Shown here piece after piece: positions 8,917 through 17,370 of a stretch of DNA of 64,000 nt. Within the stretch, counting starts at the first letter, position 1. Each line of letters begins with the position of its first letter. Source of the DNA: Micrococcus sp. GTDB lineage: Bacteria; Actinomycetota; Actinomycetes; Actinomycetales; Micrococcaceae. The notes under the pieces were generated by a model. The model was not told the origin of the DNA. It searched no databases and saw only the letters and a program-made list of their open reading frames with translations. The stretch lies in the NCBI GenBank assembly GCA_029961105.1, contig JASBVO010000003.1:186001-250000 (forward strand), given 5' to 3'. The position numbers and the translations under genes are program-made.

Positions 8917-9873
8917 ATGAGTCCTCGTCCCCGCCCCTCAACGCCGCACGCCTTCACCATCGACCAGGCCCGTCTGCACGGCCTCACCGACCACTGCCTC
9001 TACCGGACCGGCCTTCACACGCCCTTCGCCGGTATCCGAGTGGCGAAGTTCTCCAGGGTCAGTCAAGCCGTCCTCGCCCAGCAGCTGGCCCTTCGGGACC
9101 CCACCCTCGTCATCAGTCATCAGACGGCGGCTCAGGCATGGGGCATCTGGCTGCCCACCCGCATGGCTCAGGCGCGCCTCCATCTGTCACGGGTCCGGGG
9201 CGCGGGCGGCATCCCCCGTTTCAAGGGTGCCGAGGGACACCTGATCTCCGCCGGGCCGGAAGACCTCCGCTCCGAGCAGGGTGTCCGTCTGACCTCTCCG
9301 GCGTGGACGTGGACCGACCTGGCGTCCCAGGGACTCACCCTCAACGAACTCGTGGCCGCCGGCGATGCCCTCCTTCAGCGCGACGACGGTCCTCCCCGGC
9401 TTCCGGAACTGCTCGGCGACAACCCCCTGTCCACCCGGGAGGAGATCCGGGAGGTGCTTGAGCGTCGCCGGGGCGCTCCGGGAATCAGGATGCTCCGCAC
9501 GGCCGTCGAACTGCTCCGCGAACGGGTCGACTCCGAGCCGGAATCCCGTGTGCGCACCGGCCTGGTAGACGCCGGATGGCCCGAGCCAGAGGTCAATCCC
9601 GTGCTCGTCTTCGAGGACGGCTGGACGGTCACAGCAGACCTCGTCTATCGGCCGTGGCGCATCGTGCTGCAGTACGAGGGCAGGCACCATTTCTCCGAGG
9701 AGAATCAGTACCGCCGGGACATGAGGCGCGATCGCGAGCTGGCCCGACGAGGCTGGGCCACGGTGCGCCTGGACGGGGACGTCTTCGACTCCCCAAGCAA
9801 ATGGACGGCGTTCTTGGACCAGCTGGCGGCCGAGGTGGAGCGACAGACCCGGCTGATGTCCCCGACCCGCTGA
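8917..9873 (+). CDS. AbiEi/DUF559-type protein with Vsr-like nuclease domain, paralogue 1
   Basis: 318 residues. The N-terminal part (FTIDQARLHGLTDHCLYRTG, TAAQAWGIWLP) resembles AbiEi-like winged-helix regions. The C-terminal part has the DUF559/Vsr-like PD-(D/E)xK pattern: VTADLVYRPWRIVLQYEGRHH, then a helix YRRDMRRDRELARRGW and VRL. The start at 8917 follows GGAGGA with almost no spacer, so the true start is uncertain. A homologue lies at 54791-55783. Both are bracketed by palindromic repeats about 100 bp upstream and just downstream. It may be a solitary nuclease of a mobile palindrome system, an antitoxin-like regulator, or a housekeeping nuclease. Confidence 0.75.
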   Translation: MSPRPRPSTPHAFTIDQARLHGLTDHCLYRTGLHTPFAGIRVAKFSRVSQAVLAQQLALRDPTLVISHQTAAQAWGIWLPTRMAQARLHLSRVRGAGGIPRFKGAEGHLISAGPEDLRSEQGVRLTSPAWTWTDLASQGLTLNELVAAGDALLQRDDGPPRLPELLGDNPLSTREEIREVLERRRGAPGIRMLRTAVELLRERVDSEPESRVRTGLVDAGWPEPEVNPVLVFEDGWTVTADLVYRPWRIVLQYEGRHHFSEENQYRRDMRRDRELARRGWATVRLDGDVFDSPSKWTAFLDQLAAEVERQTRLMSPTR

Positions 9874-9900
9874 GCCCCTCGGCTGCTCCCGCTCGCCCCG

Positions 9901-9990
9901 GGGGCTGGTCACCCGGGGGCTGGTCACCCGGGGGTTGCTCACCCGAGAGCTGGTCACCCGGGGGCTGGTCACCCGGCGGTTGCTCAGCCA
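9901..9990. repeat. Six tandem 15-bp repeats
   Basis: Six consecutive 15-bp units of GGGGCTGGTCACCCG type (9901, 9916, 9931, 9946, 9961, 9976); the last is the most degenerate. Each holds a partial palindrome around GGTCACC. It lies between the AbiEi/DUF559 stop and palindrome B copy 2. No spacers are present, so it is not a CRISPR. Confidence 0.85.
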
Positions 9991-10054
9991 GGGTCTGTGC
10001 CTGCCTCAGCAGCCGTGTCATGGCAGCGCTATCCGCGGTCGGCGCCCGCCAGCT

Positions 10055-10118
10055 CCATCGCTGTGACACGTTTCTGCGTTTCCCGAGCCAAGAAGCGCAG
10101 AAACGTGTCACATCGATG
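10055..10118. repeat. Palindromic repeat, family B, copy 2
   Basis: Near-perfect inverted repeat: left CATCGCTGTGACACGTTTCT, right arm the complement with CATCGATG at the end; 25 of 27 arm positions pair. Same orientation as copy 1, giving a roughly 1.3-kb unit around the AbiEi/DUF559 gene. Its right edge is about 80 bp before the flhB stop. Confidence 0.85.
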
Positions 10119-10197
10119 ACGAGATCCTGGGATCCAACCCGGCCACAGCCCCGCAGAGGGATCCGTCCCGGCCACAGCCCCGCTGCCTCAACGCCCG

Positions 10198-11364
10198 TCA
10201 GTCAGCGGAGTGGGACGGCCAGGAATTCTCCCGCCACTCATCCCGCCGCCCGTCCCGCCAGCCCTCCCGCCACTCCTCCGGCAGGTCCACGTCGGCCAGG
10301 TCATGCACTCGCCGCATCCGGTGCCGGGCGTCCAGGCGCATGGTGAAGGCGATGACCACCGCCACCGCGCCGTAGAGCTCTGGCGGCACGGGGGCGCCCA
10401 CGCGGCAGTGGTCGTGCATCATCCAGGCCAGCTCGACGTTCTTGATCAGCGGCACCTCGGCCTCCTGGGCGCGCTCACGGATCCGGGCGGCGATCTCGCC
10501 CTTGCCGGCCGCCACCACCACCGGGGCGGCGTCGCTCTCCTTGTACCGCAGCGCGACCGCCACGTGCACGGGGTTGACCACCACGGCGTCGGCGCTGGAG
10601 ACGTCGGAGATCATGCGGTTGCGGGACATGGACAGCTGCCGCGAGCGCCGCTGCGACTTCACCAGCGGGTCACCCTCGGAGCTCTTGTGTTCCTGCTTGG
10701 CCTCCTGCTTGGTGACGCGGGTCTGCTTGCGGTTGCGCTTCATCACCACGAACACGTCCGCCCCGGCCATCACCAGCCCGGCCAGCACGGAGAACCACAG
10801 CAGTTGCATCGCGGCCCCGGATACCATGCCGGTGACGGCCTCCAGCGGCAGCAGCCCCGCCCCCATCAGTCCCGTGGCCACGGCCTGGATCACCCAGTAC
10901 ATCAGCAGCCCGACCGCCGCGGACTTCAGCAGCGCCTTGACCGCGTTCCAGAGCGCCTGCGCCCCGAAGATCTTCTTGGCGGCGGACACCGGGTTGAAGT
11001 GGTCGAAGCGCGGGGCCATGGAGCGGAACGTCACCGGCCCCTGCAGGAACGGCACGGCCACGGCGGCCAGCATCGCCACCGCGAGCAGCGGCATCAGCAC
11101 CGGTGCCAGGGCACCCCCGGCCTCGGCGAGCACCTGCAGGGCCACCGCGGGATCGGCGGAGCTGGCCACGCGGCCCAGCTGGAACAGGGTGTCCGTCGCG
11201 GCAGCCTGGGCGGCCACGAGCGTGGCGGGCAGCATCACGGCACATGCCGCGACCACCACCCACGCCGAGACGTCCGCGGACCGTCCGAGCTTGCCCTTCT
11301 TCCGGACATCGCGCATCTGCCGCTCGGAGGCCTGCTCGGTGCGCTCACCGGCCTCGGAACTCAT
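10198..11364 (-). CDS. flhB: Flagellar export switch protein FlhB
   Basis: 388 residues. FlhB is the autocleaving export switch that changes substrate class from rod/hook to filament. Four hydrophobic helices lie between residues about 33 and 206; the cytoplasmic domain follows. The NPTH autocleavage motif is NPVH here (Asn264, Pro265, Val266, His267): Asn, Pro and His are kept and Thr is replaced. The C-terminus has an Arg/Glu/Trp-rich tail (EEWREGWRDGRRDEW). It is 46 bp downstream of fliR in the fli operon; the next flagellar gene, flhA, is displaced by 4.2 kb. Confidence 0.96.
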   Translation of the reverse strand: MSSEAGERTEQASERQMRDVRKKGKLGRSADVSAWVVVAACAVMLPATLVAAQAAATDTLFQLGRVASSADPAVALQVLAEAGGALAPVLMPLLAVAMLAAVAVPFLQGPVTFRSMAPRFDHFNPVSAAKKIFGAQALWNAVKALLKSAAVGLLMYWVIQAVATGLMGAGLLPLEAVTGMVSGAAMQLLWFSVLAGLVMAGADVFVVMKRNRKQTRVTKQEAKQEHKSSEGDPLVKSQRRSRQLSMSRNRMISDVSSADAVVVNPVHVAVALRYKESDAAPVVVAAGKGEIAARIRERAQEAEVPLIKNVELAWMMHDHCRVGAPVPPELYGAVAVVIAFTMRLDARHRMRRVHDLADVDLPEEWREGWRDGRRDEWRENSWPSHSAD

Positions 11365-11410
11365 CGCTCCCCCACCTTGCCCGGCATCAGAGCGTCGAAG
11401 GCCACCGCAC

Positions 11411-12172
11411 TCATCGCAGCGCCTCCCGCATCAGCTCCACCGCGGAGTCGGTCAGTTGCCCCACGGCCATCGGCAGCGCGGCGAACACCATCCCGCCGAA
11501 GGCCAGCGTCACCAGGATCTTCAGCGGGAAGCCCAGCGAGAACGCGTTCAGCGTGGGCGCCACCCGGGTCAGCAGGCCCAGCCCGAGGTCGGCCAGGAAC
11601 AGCACCGCGATCAGCGGCGCGGCGATCTGGGCGGCGGCGGCGAACATCCCGGTGAACGCAGCGGCCGCCGCGGCCGCGGGGGACGACATCTCGGGGAATT
11701 GCCCCAGGGCCACCGCCTCGAAGGAGGTGCCGAAGCCCAGGAACAGCGGGATGTGCGCACCGGAGGCCAGCAGCAGGGCGATCGCCCCGTTCTGGAACAG
11801 CCGCGTGAACTGCGCGCCGTTGACCATGGAACCCGGGTCGTACGCGGTGGCCATCTGGAAGCCGGAGGCCAAGTCGATCAGCGATCCCGCCGAGGCCACG
11901 GCCGCGAAGGCCACCATCACGAGCACGCCGAGCACCGCGCCGGTGGCGGCCTCCGCGGTGGCCGTGGCGATCAGCGCCCCGGCGCCCAGGCCGCCGTCGG
12001 GAACGTCCACGCGGCCGGTGAAGGCCAGGGCGAGCCCGGCCGCCACCAGTGCCTTGATCCGCCAGGGGAAGGCGTTGTTGGAGAACGGCGGGGCGATCGC
12101 GATGAACAGGGTGATGCGCAGCAGCACCAGCAGGTAGGCCTGCAGCCAGGCCGGGTCGAAGGAGACGTCCAT
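11411..12172 (-). CDS. fliR: Flagellar export gate protein FliR
   Basis: 253 residues, full length, mostly hydrophobic with about six membrane helices. FliR combines with FliP and FliQ in the helical export gate inside the MS ring. The start MDVSFDPAWLQAYLLVLLRI and internal FNNAFPWRIKALVAAGLA match the family. It lies 16 bp after fliQ and 46 bp before flhB, as in most flagellar operons. Confidence 0.95.
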   Translation of the reverse strand: MDVSFDPAWLQAYLLVLLRITLFIAIAPPFSNNAFPWRIKALVAAGLALAFTGRVDVPDGGLGAGALIATATAEAATGAVLGVLVMVAFAAVASAGSLIDLASGFQMATAYDPGSMVNGAQFTRLFQNGAIALLLASGAHIPLFLGFGTSFEAVALGQFPEMSSPAAAAAAAFTGMFAAAAQIAAPLIAVLFLADLGLGLLTRVAPTLNAFSLGFPLKILVTLAFGGMVFAALPMAVGQLTDSAVELMREALR

Positions 12173-12188
12173 GTCCGTACCGGCCCGC

Positions 12189-12461
12189 CTAGCCGTCGAT
12201 CAGCCGGGGGATCTGGTCGAAGCTCCACTGCGTGAAGGTGACCATCTCCTGGATCATCCAGTAGCCGGCCACGGCCAGGACGATGGCCACGGCGATCGCC
12301 TTGGGCACGAAGGACAGGGTGATCTCCTGCACCTGGGTGGCCGACTGCATCAGGCCGATGGCCAGCCCCACCGCGAGCGCGGTCAGCAGCAGCGGCGCCG
12401 AGATCTTGGCGGCCATGAGCAGGGCCTGCACCCCCAGGTCCACGACGGCATTCTGGTCCAT
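12189..12461 (-). CDS. fliQ: Flagellar export gate protein FliQ
   Basis: 90 residues, two transmembrane hairpin helices (about 14-38 and 50-74), the standard FliQ size and plan: LLMAAKISAPLLLTALAVGL, then the LMQSATQVQEITLSFVPK loop. It sits between fliP and fliR with short spacers (28 and 16 bp). Confidence 0.95.
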   Translation of the reverse strand: MDQNAVVDLGVQALLMAAKISAPLLLTALAVGLAIGLMQSATQVQEITLSFVPKAIAVAIVLAVAGYWMIQEMVTFTQWSFDQIPRLIDG

Positions 12462-12489
12462 GTCTGTCCTCCCGGATCCGGCCGTGGCC

Positions 12490-13299
12490 CTAGTACGTTC
12501 CCACGAGGGAGCTGATGATCAGACCCCACCCGTCCACCAGGACGAACAGCAGGATCTTGAACGGCAGGGACACCATCACGGGCGGGAGCATCATCATGCC
12601 CATGGACATCAGCGCCGAGGACACCACCAGGTCGATGATGAGGAACGGCACGAAGATCACGAAGCCGATGATGAACGCCGCGCGCAGCTCCGAGATCACG
12701 AACGCCGGCACCAGGGTGCTCAGCGGGGTGTCCGCGGGGGTCTCCGGGTTGGGCAGGTCCGCGGCACGGGTCATCAGCGCGATGTCCTCCTCCCGGGTCA
12801 GCGGCATCATCCACTCGCGCAGCGGCACCTGGGCCCGGTCCACGGCCTGCGTGAACACGATCCGCCCCTCCGTGTAGGGGGTGATGGCCACGTCGATCAC
12901 CTCGTTGATGACCGGCTGCATGATGAAGATCGTCAGGATCAGCGCGATCCCGGCGAGCACCTGGGTGGGCGGGGTGGTGTTGAGCCCCAGCGCGTTGCGG
13001 GTCATCGTCAGCACCACGAAGACCTTGGTGAAAGAGGTGCACAGCAGCACGAGCGAGGGCGCCACCATCAGCACGCCGATGCCCAGCAGGGTCAGGACGG
13101 AGGACGAGGGCTCACCGTCGGGACCGTTGATCTCGATGGACAGCCCGTTGTCCGCCCCGGTCCCCCCGGGGGTGTCCAGGGTGTCGGCGGCGGCGGGAGC
13201 GGCCGTGATGGCGGCCAGCAGCATCGTCCCGACGACGGCCAGCAGCATCCCGGCCGCCACCAGGAGCGCTCGGCGCACCCGGGAGGCGGCGGCGGTCAC
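12490..13299 (-). CDS. fliP: Flagellar export gate protein FliP
   Basis: About 269 residues. An N-terminal cleavable signal (ALLVAAGMLLAVVGTMLL, then APAAADT) is typical of FliP. Core signatures are SFTKVFVVLTMTRNALG, TPPTQVLAGIALILT and the C-terminal MMMLPPVMVSLPFKILLFVL. I chose the GTG at 13299 because it overlaps the fliO stop (GTGA), the coupling style used throughout this operon; an in-frame ATG at 13323 would add eight residues. Confidence 0.94.
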   Translation of the reverse strand: MTAAASRVRRALLVAAGMLLAVVGTMLLAAITAAPAAADTLDTPGGTGADNGLSIEINGPDGEPSSSVLTLLGIGVLMVAPSLVLLCTSFTKVFVVLTMTRNALGLNTTPPTQVLAGIALILTIFIMQPVINEVIDVAITPYTEGRIVFTQAVDRAQVPLREWMMPLTREEDIALMTRAADLPNPETPADTPLSTLVPAFVISELRAAFIIGFVIFVPFLIIDLVVSSALMSMGMMMLPPVMVSLPFKILLFVLVDGWGLIISSLVGTY

Positions 13300-13874
13300 T
13301 TCCGTTGCCCCAGCGGAGCCCACTGGGTCTGGGACTGCAGGGCGGCGAGCTTCGCGGCGAAGCCCCCCTCGGGTGCGGCGGTGGTGTTGGCCGCGGTGGA
13401 CGCGGAGGCACCGCTCGACGCCGGTCCGGCCGGCTTCGCGCGTCGGCCGGATCCCAGCCGGGCCAGGACCGGGCGTGCCGGCGTGGGCCGGGACGGTGCC
13501 ACCGGGCCGGGCGTCTCACGGTCCGTGACCTTGGCGGCGGGGGCCGACGATCCCAGCGTGGGCAGGGACAGCACCGGGCGGGACATCGACCGTGGAGCGG
13601 CATGCTTCGGCCCGGTCGCCTCCGCCTCGACGGGAACGTCCCAGGTCTCCACGGTGTGCGCGCCGCCGTCGGTCAGGGCGACCAGGTGGCGGTGGCCGTT
13701 GGCCTCCACGACGACCAGGTTCTGCGTCCGGGACACTGGCTGGCGGGCGACGACGCGCAACGACTCGTCACTCCCGGGGCCGAGGCGGCGCCGGGCCAGG
13801 CGAGCGGAGAGGTAGAGCGCCAGGGCGACGACGCCCAGGGACAGCACGACCTGCAGGATCTGGCCGAAGTCCAT
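13296..13874 (-). CDS. fliO: Flagellar biosynthesis protein FliO
   Basis: 192 residues. One N-terminal membrane helix (about 6-24, ILQVVLSLGVVALALYL), then a small beta domain (SLRVVARQPVSRTQNLVVVEANGHRHLVALTDGG) and a long Pro/Ala-rich tail. FliO assists assembly of the FliP ring. It starts 1 bp after the fliN stop and is overlapped by fliP. Its identity rests on size, topology and position, since FliO is poorly conserved. Confidence 0.88.
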   Translation of the reverse strand: MDFGQILQVVLSLGVVALALYLSARLARRRLGPGSDESLRVVARQPVSRTQNLVVVEANGHRHLVALTDGGAHTVETWDVPVEAEATGPKHAAPRSMSRPVLSLPTLGSSAPAAKVTDRETPGPVAPSRPTPARPVLARLGSGRRAKPAGPASSGASASTAANTTAAPEGGFAAKLAALQSQTQWAPLGQRK

Positions 13875-13875
13875 G

Positions 13876-14613
13876 TCAGCCCAGGACCTCGGAGTCGTCG
13901 TCGCGGATAGAGGTGATCTTGACCGCGAAGTCCAAATCCTGGACCACGACCTCTCCGGTGGCCAGGTGACGTCCGTTGACCAGCACGTCGGCCGGGGCGC
14001 CGGCGGCACGGTCGAGCTCGAGCACCTGACCGGGCTTGATGCGCAGCAGTTCGGCGATGGTCAGGGTGGTCCGCCCGATCACCACGGACAGCTCCATGTC
14101 CACGCCGCGGATGCGGTGGACGTTGCGCAGGAAGTCCTCGTCCACGCCGGCCTGGCGGGAGGGCCGCTCGTAGGTGGCGCCCTCGCGCACGGCCATGGCC
14201 AGGGCGTCCACGCCGTCCACGCTCACCACGAACAGCTGCGGGGCGGAGGCACCGGTCCCGGCGAAGGGGTTGGACCCGGCCGGGGCCAGCTCCACGGTGG
14301 AGGGCCCGGGCGAGCCGGCGGTGGACAGCCCGGAGTCCACGGCGGGCTTCAGGGCCGCGCCGGGGTCGGCGGCGATCAGCTCGGGCAACTGGGCGGCGGC
14401 GGTCAGTCCGATGACCACGGTGCCGGGCCAGCCGGCGCCGCGGAAGACCATCGGCTGGCCGGTGATGGCCGGCAGCTGGTCCGCGGAGGCCACGGGGCGG
14501 GTCTCGACCCGTCCGGCCAGCGGGAGGGCCGCCGCGGTGGCCGCGACGATCCGGGCCACGGCGTCCATGGGGTTCTGGCCCGGCAGTCCGGGTGCGGCAA
14601 AGTCTGCGCTCAC
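13876..14613 (-). CDS. fliN: Flagellar motor switch protein FliN (long form)
   Basis: 245 residues, starting at a GTG that overlaps the fliM stop (GTGA). The SpoA/C-ring domain is at about 165-240 (VDMELSVVIGRTTLTIAELL, ILRIKPGQVLELDR style, LATGEVVVQDLDFAVKI). The N-terminal 150 residues are an extra region with CheC-like alternation, making it FliY-like in length though no CheC catalytic motif is evident. It forms the C-ring with FliG and FliM. Confidence 0.92.
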   Translation of the reverse strand: MSADFAAPGLPGQNPMDAVARIVAATAAALPLAGRVETRPVASADQLPAITGQPMVFRGAGWPGTVVIGLTAAAQLPELIAADPGAALKPAVDSGLSTAGSPGPSTVELAPAGSNPFAGTGASAPQLFVVSVDGVDALAMAVREGATYERPSRQAGVDEDFLRNVHRIRGVDMELSVVIGRTTLTIAELLRIKPGQVLELDRAAGAPADVLVNGRHLATGEVVVQDLDFAVKITSIRDDDSEVLG

Positions 14614-15557
14614 TGGTCCAACTCCGTCTCGATGATCTTCATGTACTTGCGCGATCCGTCCACGACGTCCACGGCGGTGGCCAGGACCTGGCCTCCCACG
14701 GTGACGTTGAACGGCCGGTTGCGGGTATGGGTCAGCGGCAGCACGTCGCCGACCGAGAGCTTGAGCAGGTCCATGGAGCTGACCCGCAGCGGCGTGGCCT
14801 CCAGATGGACCTCCACCGGGGTGGCGGAGAGCTGTTCCATGGCCAGCCGGGGGGCGTCCTGCTCGGTGTCCACCGGGTTGGAGGAGCCCAGCCTCGGCAG
14901 GATGACGTCCGCGGGCAGGGCCAGCGTGAAGCTCTCCGGGGCCCCGGACCCGGTGGTGACCACGAAGGCGGCCACGATCATCAGGTCGGTCGGGGCGGCG
15001 GCCATGGCGAAGCCGGGGTTGTAGTGAACCCCGGCCTCCGGGACGGGCGCGGTGTCCAGCACGCCGGTGAACGAGTAGGCCAGGTCCTCCATGACGCCGG
15101 ACATGGTGCGGCGCAGCACCCCGATCTCGGTGCCGGTGAGATCGCGCGCCGGCGGCAGGGTCTCGCCGTCGGAGCCGAGCATGCGGGAGACCCAGTCGGC
15201 CGCGGTGTCGATGGGCATCTGCAGCACCCCGCGGATCTCCGTGCCGGCCACGTGCAGCAGCATCATGCACGTGGCCGAGGGCAGCGAGGCCGTGTAGGTG
15301 TCGTAGGTGGCCAGCACCGCGAGGATCGGGGTGACGGTGGTCTTGGTGCGCAGCCGCGTGGTCATCTGGGACGACCACTGGCGCGCGAAGGTGTCACACG
15401 CCACGTCCAGGATGCGGGAGTGCTCGCGGGCCAGCGTGGTGGGACGCTGGAAGTCGTACGGCAGGTAGTCGGCGGATGCGATCATGGACCCGGATGCCAC
15501 GGACTGGCCGGTCACCGGGTCATGCAGCTCGCCCGCGCTGAGGGTCTCTGGGCCCAA
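14610..15557 (-). CDS. fliM: Flagellar motor switch protein FliM
   Basis: 315 residues. The start is TTG, supported by AGGAGG six bases upstream. The N-terminal CheY-binding peptide (LSQxEIDALL in model species) is weak or lost (TLSAGELHD). YDFQRPTTLAREHSRILD and the middle CheC-like domain are present, and a SpoA domain closes the protein (TPVEVHLEATPLRVSSMDLL, LKLSVGDVLPLTH). No che genes are present nearby, consistent with an altered switch input. It is the first gene after motB; the fliL usually found here is absent. Confidence 0.94.
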   Translation of the reverse strand: MGPETLSAGELHDPVTGQSVASGSMIASADYLPYDFQRPTTLAREHSRILDVACDTFARQWSSQMTTRLRTKTTVTPILAVLATYDTYTASLPSATCMMLLHVAGTEIRGVLQMPIDTAADWVSRMLGSDGETLPPARDLTGTEIGVLRRTMSGVMEDLAYSFTGVLDTAPVPEAGVHYNPGFAMAAAPTDLMIVAAFVVTTGSGAPESFTLALPADVILPRLGSSNPVDTEQDAPRLAMEQLSATPVEVHLEATPLRVSSMDLLKLSVGDVLPLTHTRNRPFNVTVGGQVLATAVDVVDGSRKYMKIIETELDQ

Positions 15558-15600
15558 GGGTTCCTCCTCGTGGCATCGATGACTGCCACTTCTCGCAGAT

Positions 15601-15637
15601 CCCTATGCCCGGGGCGCGGACCCGGCCGTCAGGTTTC
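15601..15637 (-). promoter_or_regulatory. Candidate fliM promoter, GAAACC-N23-GCATAGGG
   Basis: On the minus strand GAAACC (15637-15632), 23 bp, then GCATAGGG (15608-15601), 43 bp before the fliM TTG. The upstream block overlaps the last codons of motB. Same two-part pattern as upstream of flhA, flgB and the gene at 42872. Confidence 0.4.
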
Positions 15638-16492
15638 GCCGCCCGCCTCCCGGGCGGCACCGGAGGGCACGACGCCGGCCGCGTCGGCCTTCCGGTCCGC
15701 CGCGTCCTGCTGCGCGTCCTTCTGCTTGTCCTGCTGCGCCTTCTTGCTCACCTCAGGGTCGTCCTCGGCCATCACCACGATGTCCACACGGCGGTTGCGG
15801 TCCAGCATGTCCCGCTTCCCGTCCATCGGCCGGGTGTCCCCGAAGCCGGTCGCGGACACGGCCCCCGGTGACATCCCCTGCACGTCGACCATGTGCCGGA
15901 CCACCTTCACGGCCCGGTCGGCCGAGAGTTCCCAGTTGCTCTCGTAGTGCAGCGACTGACGGTAGTCGGCATGGCCCTCCACGGAGACGGCCGCGCCCTC
16001 GGCGTCGATCACCGGGGTGATGCCGTCCAGCAGCTCCACAGCGGAGTCGGAGAGCTTGACGTCGTCCGGGGTGAACATGGTCTCCCCGGAGAGCACGCGG
16101 ATCACCAGGGCACCGTCCACGCGGTCGAACTCGATGTCCGCCTGCCGCTCCATCTCGGCCAGGTTCTCCTGCACCCCGGCCTGGATGTCCGCCAGCTTCT
16201 CCTGGGCGGTCTGCGGATCCGGATTCGGCATCGGTTGCTGGTCGCCCTCCGTGGCCGGTTCCTCGAGGGCCACGCCGGCCTGGGTGTCGTCCAGGTCCGT
16301 CTCCTCCTGGCCGAACCCGGTGGCCAGCGCGTTCTTGAGCTGCTCGTACTTCCCGGCGTCGATCGAGGACATGGAGAACAGCACCACGAACGTCAGGAAC
16401 AGTACGGTCATCATGTCCAGGTAGGACACCGCCCACCGCTCGTCCATCTCCGGGGGGTTGCTCTCGGTCCTCCCCTTGCGCCTGCGTCCCAC
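15629..16492 (-). CDS. motB: Flagellar motor stator protein MotB
   Basis: 287 residues. One membrane helix near residues 24-42, with the proton-binding Asp in SYLDMMTVLFLTF, then a periplasmic plug/linker and an OmpA-like peptidoglycan-binding domain (about 150-255; VEGHADYRQSLHYESNWELSA, ATGFGDTRP). The GTG start follows the motA stop directly (TAGGTG). It partners MotA in torque generation. Confidence 0.96.
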   Translation of the reverse strand: MGRRRKGRTESNPPEMDERWAVSYLDMMTVLFLTFVVLFSMSSIDAGKYEQLKNALATGFGQEETDLDDTQAGVALEEPATEGDQQPMPNPDPQTAQEKLADIQAGVQENLAEMERQADIEFDRVDGALVIRVLSGETMFTPDDVKLSDSAVELLDGITPVIDAEGAAVSVEGHADYRQSLHYESNWELSADRAVKVVRHMVDVQGMSPGAVSATGFGDTRPMDGKRDMLDRNRRVDIVVMAEDDPEVSKKAQQDKQKDAQQDAADRKADAAGVVPSGAAREAGGET

Positions 16493-17368
16493 CTAGGCCG
16501 CCTTCGACGTGCCGGACTTGCCCGTCTTCTTCGAGGTCTTCCCCGCACCCAGACGCTGCTCGGAGGTCGAGGAGGTGCCGCCGTCGTTGTCCTTGCCCTT
16601 GCCGCCCTTGCCGGCCGTGAGCCGGTGGTCCGGGACCAGGGCGTGCAGCCGGTCGCTGAGGGCGTTGGAGTTGACCCCCGACTGGATGGACAGGGCCCCC
16701 TCCACCACGAGCTCCATGTTGGACTGCTCGAGCTCGCACAGCCGGCGGATGCGGGTGGCGATGGGGTGCCAGAAGAAGTTGGCGGTCAGCAGGCCCCACA
16801 GGGTGGCCACGAACGCGGCGGCGATCATGTGGCCCAGCTTGTCCGGGGTGGCCAGGTTCTCCATGACGTGGATCAAGGAGGCCACGGTGCCCACGATGCC
16901 GATGGTCGGAGCGTACCCGCCCATCTGGGAGAACCAGTTGGACACGGACATGACCTCTTCCTTGCGCGTGTTCTTCTGCGCCTCGAGCAGGTCTGCCAGG
17001 GACTCGGAATCCAGGCCGTCAGCCAACCCGGTGATGGCCGAGCGCACCAGCGGGTCCTCGGTGTTCTCGGCCTCGGCCTCGAGCTCGAGCAGGGATCCGC
17101 CGCGCGCCTTGAGGGACAGCGCGGAGACCTCCTCGATCACCGCCGCAGGGGCGCGCAACTTCCCGCGCACGGCCCACATGAAGATCTTCGGCACGTTCTT
17201 CAGGTCGCCGAGCGTGGTGCCCATCAGGGACACCGCGATGGTGCCGCCGAACACGATGATCATCGGCGCCACGATGAACAGCGAGGAGATCGTCCCGCCC
17301 TCCATGAGGACCATGACGAACAGTGAGGCGAAGGCCGCGATGATGCCCAGGATCATCAGGGGGTCCAT
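16493..17368 (-). CDS. motA: Flagellar motor stator protein MotA
   Basis: 291 residues with four membrane helices and a cytoplasmic loop. The stator signature GGYAPTIGIVGTVASLIHVM lies near residues 150-170, and FVATLWGLLTANFFWHPIA follows. The Lys/Gly-rich C-terminal tail is longer than usual. The ATG at 17368 is two bases beyond the flbD stop. It forms the proton channel with MotB. Confidence 0.96.
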   Translation of the reverse strand: MDPLMILGIIAAFASLFVMVLMEGGTISSLFIVAPMIIVFGGTIAVSLMGTTLGDLKNVPKIFMWAVRGKLRAPAAVIEEVSALSLKARGGSLLELEAEAENTEDPLVRSAITGLADGLDSESLADLLEAQKNTRKEEVMSVSNWFSQMGGYAPTIGIVGTVASLIHVMENLATPDKLGHMIAAAFVATLWGLLTANFFWHPIATRIRRLCELEQSNMELVVEGALSIQSGVNSNALSDRLHALVPDHRLTAGKGGKGKDNDGGTSSTSEQRLGAGKTSKKTGKSGTSKAA

Positions 17369-17370
17369 GG

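Noticed and set aside
9901-9990. Possible CRISPR array
   Set aside because: The 15-bp units are head to tail without spacers and no cas genes are nearby.
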